The translations under genes and the position numbers were made by a program. Below, piece after piece: positions 13,341-16,349 of a DNA stretch of 16,349 nucleotides. This DNA comes from Panacagrimonas sp052386745 (GTDB lineage: Bacteria; Pseudomonadota; Gammaproteobacteria; Nevskiales; Nevskiaceae), in the NCBI GenBank assembly GCA_052386745.1, contig JBQTJW010000009.1:1-16349 (forward strand), given 5' to 3'. The notes beneath the pieces were generated by a model that was not told where the DNA came from, made no database searches, and saw only the letters and a program-made list of their open reading frames with translations. How positions within the stretch are numbered: the stretch's first letter is position 1; every line of letters begins with the position of its first letter.

Positions 13341-13841
13341 TCAGGCAGCGGAGCCGGGCTGGAAACTCTGCGGCTTCTTGCCGCGCCGGTAGGCCAGCAG
13401 CGTGCGGCGGAAGCTGATGATGATCTTGCCGTCCTGGTTCAGGCCCTCGGTGCGCACGGTGACGATGCCCACGTCGGGGCGCGACTTGGAGTTGCGCTTG
13501 TCCAGCACCTCGGAGCGCGAGTAGATGGTGTCGCCCTCGAACACCGGGTGCGGCAGGCGCACCTCGTCCCAGCCCAGGTTGGCGAACACGTTCTGCGACA
13601 CGTCGGCCACGCTCTGGCCGGTGACCAGCGCGATGGTCAGGCAGGAATTCACCAGCGGCTTCTTGAACTCGGTCTGCGCGGCGTAGTGCACGTCGAAGTG
13701 CAGCGGCGCGGTGTTCTGCGTCAGCAGCGTGAACCAGATGTTGTCGTTCTGCGTGATGGTGCGCCCCAGCGCGTGCGGGTAGACGTCACCCACCTCGAAG
13801 TCCTCGAAATAGCGCCCTTCCCAACCCTTCTTGACCGTCAT
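13341..13841 (-). CDS. MaoC-family hydratase (mesaconyl-CoA hydratase-like)
   Basis: A 166-residue hot-dog protein. It starts GWEGRYFEDFEVGDVYPHALGRTIT, typical of MaoC hydratases of the mesaconyl-CoA/beta-methylmalyl type, and has the active-site segment QNTAPLHFD (42-50) with His48 retained and Asn43 where hydratase-2 proteins have Asp. FANLGWDEVRLPHPVFEGDTIYSRSEV (about 85-111) and the basic tail follow the family pattern. It would add water to an enoyl-CoA to give a 3-hydroxyacyl-CoA. An AGAGGG ribosome site precedes ATG. It is the first gene of the minus-strand set ending in gcdH and lies only about 25 bases after the T-tract of the terminator of the upstream PQQ gene. It contrasts with the dyad-less MaoC-like protein of the plus-strand operon. 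Confidence 0.82.
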   Translation of the reverse strand: MTVKKGWEGRYFEDFEVGDVYPHALGRTITQNDNIWFTLLTQNTAPLHFDVHYAAQTEFKKPLVNSCLTIALVTGQSVADVSQNVFANLGWDEVRLPHPVFEGDTIYSRSEVLDKRNSKSRPDVGIVTVRTEGLNQDGKIIISFRRTLLAYRRGKKPQSFQPGSAA

Positions 13842-13865
13842 CTGGTGTCGCCCTCTTGCGTGTCT

Positions 13866-13904
13866 GAAAAATGAAAAGCCCGGCGAGCCCCTGCTCGCCG
13901 GGCT
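13866..13904 (-). terminator. Intrinsic terminator of the PQQ alcohol dehydrogenase gene
   Basis: AGCCCGGCGAG (13877-13887) pairs perfectly with CTCGCCGGGCT (13894-13904) around a 6-base loop. Read on the minus strand, the stem is followed directly by TTTTCATTTTTC, a good terminator tail. It begins 10 bases after the stop codon of the PQQ enzyme and should separate that gene from the MaoC-VOC-gcdH set. Confidence 0.87.
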
Positions 13905-13913
13905 GCCTTGACG

Positions 13914-16127
13914 CTACTTGCCTTCCGGCTTTTCCGCCGTCGCCTTCTCCGCCAGAGCGAGTTCGCCCTTCAGGTCGTTGGCGCGCTTGATGAGGTACTG
14001 GTGGATGGCGTCCACGTCCTCGGCCTTCAGCACGTTCATGAAGTTGGGCATGCCACGCTCGCGATAGGCGCCGGCGACGATCCCCGCGAAGATCGTGTGC
14101 TTTTCTGCCGTCATGTAGCGCAGGTCGGGCAACACGGTGCCGCCGATGGCGCTGGGTCCATGACAGACGCCGCAGTTGTCGTTGTACAGGTAGCGGCCCT
14201 TGTCGATGGTCGCGGCGTTAGCCGTGACGGCCGGCGGCTCCGGAAGCGGAGCGGGGGCGTTCTTCGGCGCGGGCAGCTTTGCGGTTCCACCCAGCTTGAA
14301 CGTCAGGACGCGCGACTCCGGCTGGACCTTGGTCATGGTGGAGAGTCCGGCCACCGCCAGCGGCAGGGCTCCGCCCCAGCCGGCGGCAACGGTGAGGTAC
14401 TGCTCGCCGTCGATCTCGTAGGTCATGGGGCCCGCCATCACGCCGGTGTTGGCGGCGACTTCCCACAGCTTGTCACCCTTGTCCGCGGCGTACGCCACCA
14501 GGCGCCCGTCGGCCGTCCCCTGGAACACCAGTCCGCCCGCCGTGCTGAGCGTGCCGCCGTTCCAGAGCATGGGATAGGGCTGGCGCCAGGCCTCTTTCTT
14601 GGCCACCGGGTCCCATGCCACCAGGAAGCCCTTGTACAGGTCCTGCACGCCCTGGAGTTCCTTGGCGGATTCCGGCAGCGCGATGGGTGTCATGCCCAGG
14701 TTCCAGGTGCCCTTGCCACGGAAGGAACGCGCATTGTCCGGCTCGTACAGTGCCGGCGCTTCCTGCATGGGGATGTAGACCAGGCCGGTGGTCGGATTGA
14801 AGGACATGGGCTGCCAGTTGTGGGCACCCAGCGGGCTCGGGTAGATGAGCTTGGCTTTCCTGGTCCAGTCGCCGTCCTTGGTCTCCACGGGGCGGCCGGT
14901 CTTCAAATCGACATGCGAGGCCCAGGTCACCTTGGAATACTTGTCCGCCGACAGCAGCTTGCCGGTGGCGCGGTCCAGCACGTAGAAGAACCCGTTCTTG
15001 GGCGCCTGCATCAGCACCTTGCGGGTTTCCTCGCCCACCTTCAGGTCCGCCAGGATGATGTGCTGGGTGGCGGTGTAGTCCCAGGTGTCACTGGGCGTGG
15101 TCTGGTAATGCCACACGTACTCGCCGGAGTCGGGCTTGATGGCCACGATGGACGACAGGAACAGGTTGTCACCGCCGCCGGGGCTGCGCAGGCGGCGATT
15201 CCACGTTGACCCGTTGCCCACGCCAAAATAGAGCAGGTCCAGCTCCGGGTCGTAGGCCATCGCATCCCACACGGTGCCGCCGCCGCCCTGTTCGAAGTAC
15301 TTGTCCCCTTTCCACGTGGGCCGGGCAATTTCCATCGCCTTGCCTTCGGGTGGCTTGGTAGGGTCGCCCGGCACCGTGAAGAAGCGCCACAGCTGCTTGC
15401 CGTCCGCCGCGTCGTAAGCGGTGAGGTAGCCGCGCACGCCGAGCTCCGCGCCGCCGTTGCCGATGATGACCTTGCCCTTGATGATGCGCGGGGCGCCGGT
15501 GATGGTGTAGCTGCGCTCCGGGTCGGCCACCGTGTCGACTTCCCAGGCCTTGGCGCCGGTGGCGGCATCGAGCGCGATCAGGCGGCCGTCGTAGGCGCCC
15601 ACGTAGACCTTGCCCTTCCAGACGGCGACGCCGCGATTGACCACGTCGCAGCAGCCATCGCGGCCCTTGTCGCGCGGAACCTTGGGATCGAACTTCCACA
15701 GCTCCTTGCCGGTGACCGGGTTGAGCGCGGACACGATGGAGAACGCGCCGGTGACGTACATGACGCCGTCCACGACGATGGGAGTGGATTCGGTTCCACG
15801 ATCCACGTCCAGCTTGTACGTCCAGGCCAGCCCCAGCTTGGAGACGGACTCCGCGTTGATCTTGTTCAGCGGGCTGAAGCGTTGTTCGCTGTAGGTGCGG
15901 CCATGGCTCATCCAGGAGCCGGGCTCCGAGTCGGCCGCGACGATGCGCTCGCCGGTGACCTGGGCGGCGGGCTTGTTCGCCGCCGCCGACTTGCCCGCCG
16001 GCTTGCCGCCGTCGCAGGCGCTCAGCACCAGGACGGCGCACAGCGACAGGGCGGCCGTCGGCCACCATCTCGGGCCGGCCATGCCCGGGCGCTTGCCGGC
16101 ACGGCGCCGACGAAGGGAATCCTGCAT
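13914..16127 (-). CDS. PQQ-dependent quinohemoprotein alcohol dehydrogenase (type II), predicted lipoprotein
   Basis: A 737-residue protein. The basic N-terminus and hydrophobic stretch (about 22-35) end in a lipobox LSAC with Cys38, so it is probably lipid-anchored facing the periplasm. The eight-bladed PQQ propeller (about 60-610) shows the vicinal CysCys (159-160), the putative Ca ligand Glu228 in GGAELGVRG, VGNGSTWN (303-310), SPGGGDNLFLSS with catalytic Asp320, WDYTATQ (349-355) and Lys377. Leu322 two residues after Asp320 argues against the lanthanide type, which has Asp there. A C-terminal cytochrome c domain has CGVCH (652-656) and axial Met693 in GMPNF. It oxidises primary or secondary alcohols and feeds electrons to the respiratory chain. 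It may start catabolism of an alcohol precursor of the ring acid. GTG 16154 is a serious alternative start. Confidence 0.88.
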   Translation of the reverse strand: MQDSLRRRRAGKRPGMAGPRWWPTAALSLCAVLVLSACDGGKPAGKSAAANKPAAQVTGERIVAADSEPGSWMSHGRTYSEQRFSPLNKINAESVSKLGLAWTYKLDVDRGTESTPIVVDGVMYVTGAFSIVSALNPVTGKELWKFDPKVPRDKGRDGCCDVVNRGVAVWKGKVYVGAYDGRLIALDAATGAKAWEVDTVADPERSYTITGAPRIIKGKVIIGNGGAELGVRGYLTAYDAADGKQLWRFFTVPGDPTKPPEGKAMEIARPTWKGDKYFEQGGGGTVWDAMAYDPELDLLYFGVGNGSTWNRRLRSPGGGDNLFLSSIVAIKPDSGEYVWHYQTTPSDTWDYTATQHIILADLKVGEETRKVLMQAPKNGFFYVLDRATGKLLSADKYSKVTWASHVDLKTGRPVETKDGDWTRKAKLIYPSPLGAHNWQPMSFNPTTGLVYIPMQEAPALYEPDNARSFRGKGTWNLGMTPIALPESAKELQGVQDLYKGFLVAWDPVAKKEAWRQPYPMLWNGGTLSTAGGLVFQGTADGRLVAYAADKGDKLWEVAANTGVMAGPMTYEIDGEQYLTVAAGWGGALPLAVAGLSTMTKVQPESRVLTFKLGGTAKLPAPKNAPAPLPEPPAVTANAATIDKGRYLYNDNCGVCHGPSAIGGTVLPDLRYMTAEKHTIFAGIVAGAYRERGMPNFMNVLKAEDVDAIHQYLIKRANDLKGELALAEKATAEKPEGK

Positions 16128-16151
16128 TCCGTCCAAACCGGTTTCGATCTT

Positions 16152-16165
16152 CACCTGCCAACTCC
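16152..16165 (-). promoter_or_regulatory. Ribosome site and alternative GTG start of the PQQ enzyme
   Basis: On the minus strand GGAG (16165-16162) is followed after 7 bases by GTG (16154-16152), in frame with the PQQ enzyme. This is a better ribosome site than the GGACGGA abutting ATG 16127 or the lack of any before ATG 16082. The GTG start would give 746 residues and place the lipobox Cys at 47, a long but possible signal peptide. Confidence 0.5.
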
Positions 16166-16233
16166 AGTGTCGTGCTCGCGCGGCCGTCTCCTGTGCGGCC
16201 GCGCCGAAAATTTTGGGAACCACAATCTGGAAC

Positions 16234-16270
16234 GGCGGGCCCCGGGTAGGTTGGCGCCCGCGGGCCCGCC
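16234..16270 (-). other. Inverted repeat at the 5' end of the PQQ enzyme transcript
   Basis: GGCGGGCCC (16234-16242) and GGGCCCGCC (16262-16270) form a perfect 9-bp stem around a 19-base spacer, immediately downstream of the TATAAT box on the minus strand. The transcript would start within or at the edge of the hairpin. It may stabilise the mRNA 5' end, act as an operator, or control translation of the roughly 138-base leader. Confidence 0.45.
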
Positions 16271-16271
16271 C

Positions 16272-16277
16272 ATTATA
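16272..16277 (-). promoter_or_regulatory. Consensus -10 box of the PQQ enzyme promoter
   Basis: The minus strand reads TATAAT exactly at 16277-16272, about 145 bases before ATG 16127, in a gap with no other gene. No good -35 hexamer lies 16-18 bases upstream (the area reads CCCGGTG), so an activator may be needed, which suits an alcohol-induced dehydrogenase. The rest of 16278-16349 shows nothing I can identify. Confidence 0.45.
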
Positions 16278-16349
16278 AGAGCGGCGCGAGGAACACCGGG
16301 TCCACACAATACCACCATAAATCCGCCTGTGAAGACAGCACGTCCACCA

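Noticed and set aside
13908..15209. 433-codon plus-strand frame opposite the PQQ dehydrogenase
   Set aside because: The composition is low-complexity (Gly/His/Arg/Val) without recognisable motifs, and the minus-strand frame is a full quinohemoprotein with heme and PQQ signatures.
13914..16127. Lanthanide-dependent (XoxF/ExaF-type) alcohol dehydrogenase
   Set aside because: The residue two after the catalytic Asp is Leu rather than the Asp that marks lanthanide enzymes, and a fused C-terminal heme c domain is the type II calcium layout.
1..16349. CRISPR array, defence system, transposon or prophage
   Set aside because: No regularly spaced repeats, transposase, integrase, terminal inverted repeats or phage structural genes were found; nearly all sequence is explained by metabolic genes.

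Overview
The DNA is very GC-rich, with tightly packed genes, ATGA stop/start overlaps and proteobacterial-type proteins (ETF beta, glutaryl-CoA dehydrogenase, type II quinohemoprotein alcohol dehydrogenase). It most likely comes from the chromosome of an aerobic, metabolically versatile beta- or gammaproteobacterium; I cannot name the genus. No rRNA, tRNA, CRISPR array, insertion sequence or phage gene is visible, and no gene-free stretch exceeds 300 bases. The longest gaps are 903-1162 and 16128-16349.

Layout: (A) minus strand, 1-902: the start of etfB, cut by the window edge, preceded by a TetR-family regulator. (B) 903-1162: control region between the regulator and the first catabolic operon, with an AT-rich patch and two abutting palindromes. 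(C) plus strand, 1163-5610: a BadH-like dehydrogenase, a very BadI-like ring-opening hydrolase, a strong hairpin, then a methyltransferase, an alpha/beta hydrolase and an acyl-CoA dehydrogenase. (D) minus strand, 5683-6582: a membrane-anchored PHB-depolymerase-type esterase between the two plus-strand operons. (E) plus strand, 6648-11607: a compact operon of crotonase, PECR/AtuG-like reductase, MaoC-like hot-dog protein, family III CoA-transferase, thiolase-like protein and DUF35 zinc-ribbon/OB protein, closed by a bidirectional hairpin terminator. (F) minus strand, 13841-11684: MaoC hydratase, VOC protein, glutaryl-CoA dehydrogenase. (G) minus strand, 16127-13914: a PQQ- and heme-containing alcohol dehydrogenase lipoprotein with its own terminator.

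Together the genes read as a degradation island for a carbocyclic or branched acid handled as CoA thioesters. The CoA-transferase could load CoA. The dehydrogenase, crotonase, hydratases and reductase would process the acyl chain or ring. The Cys-less thiolase-like protein with its DUF35 partner could cut a side chain by a retro-aldol step, as in the steroid Ltp2/ChsH2 pair. BadH and BadI would oxidise and hydrolytically open a 2-hydroxycycloalkane-carboxyl-CoA ring. The dicarboxylyl-CoA made would drain through beta-oxidation to glutaryl-CoA, the substrate of GcdH, with electrons passed to ETF. The substrate is not evident from sequence; cyclohexane carboxylates/naphthenic acids, terpenoids and reduced polycycles are all possible.

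The most unusual observations are two micro-ORFs (12 and 14 codons) that exactly bridge neighbouring genes by overlapping the upstream stop and the downstream start, and a run of CoA enzymes in operon E whose canonical catalytic residues are missing or moved.
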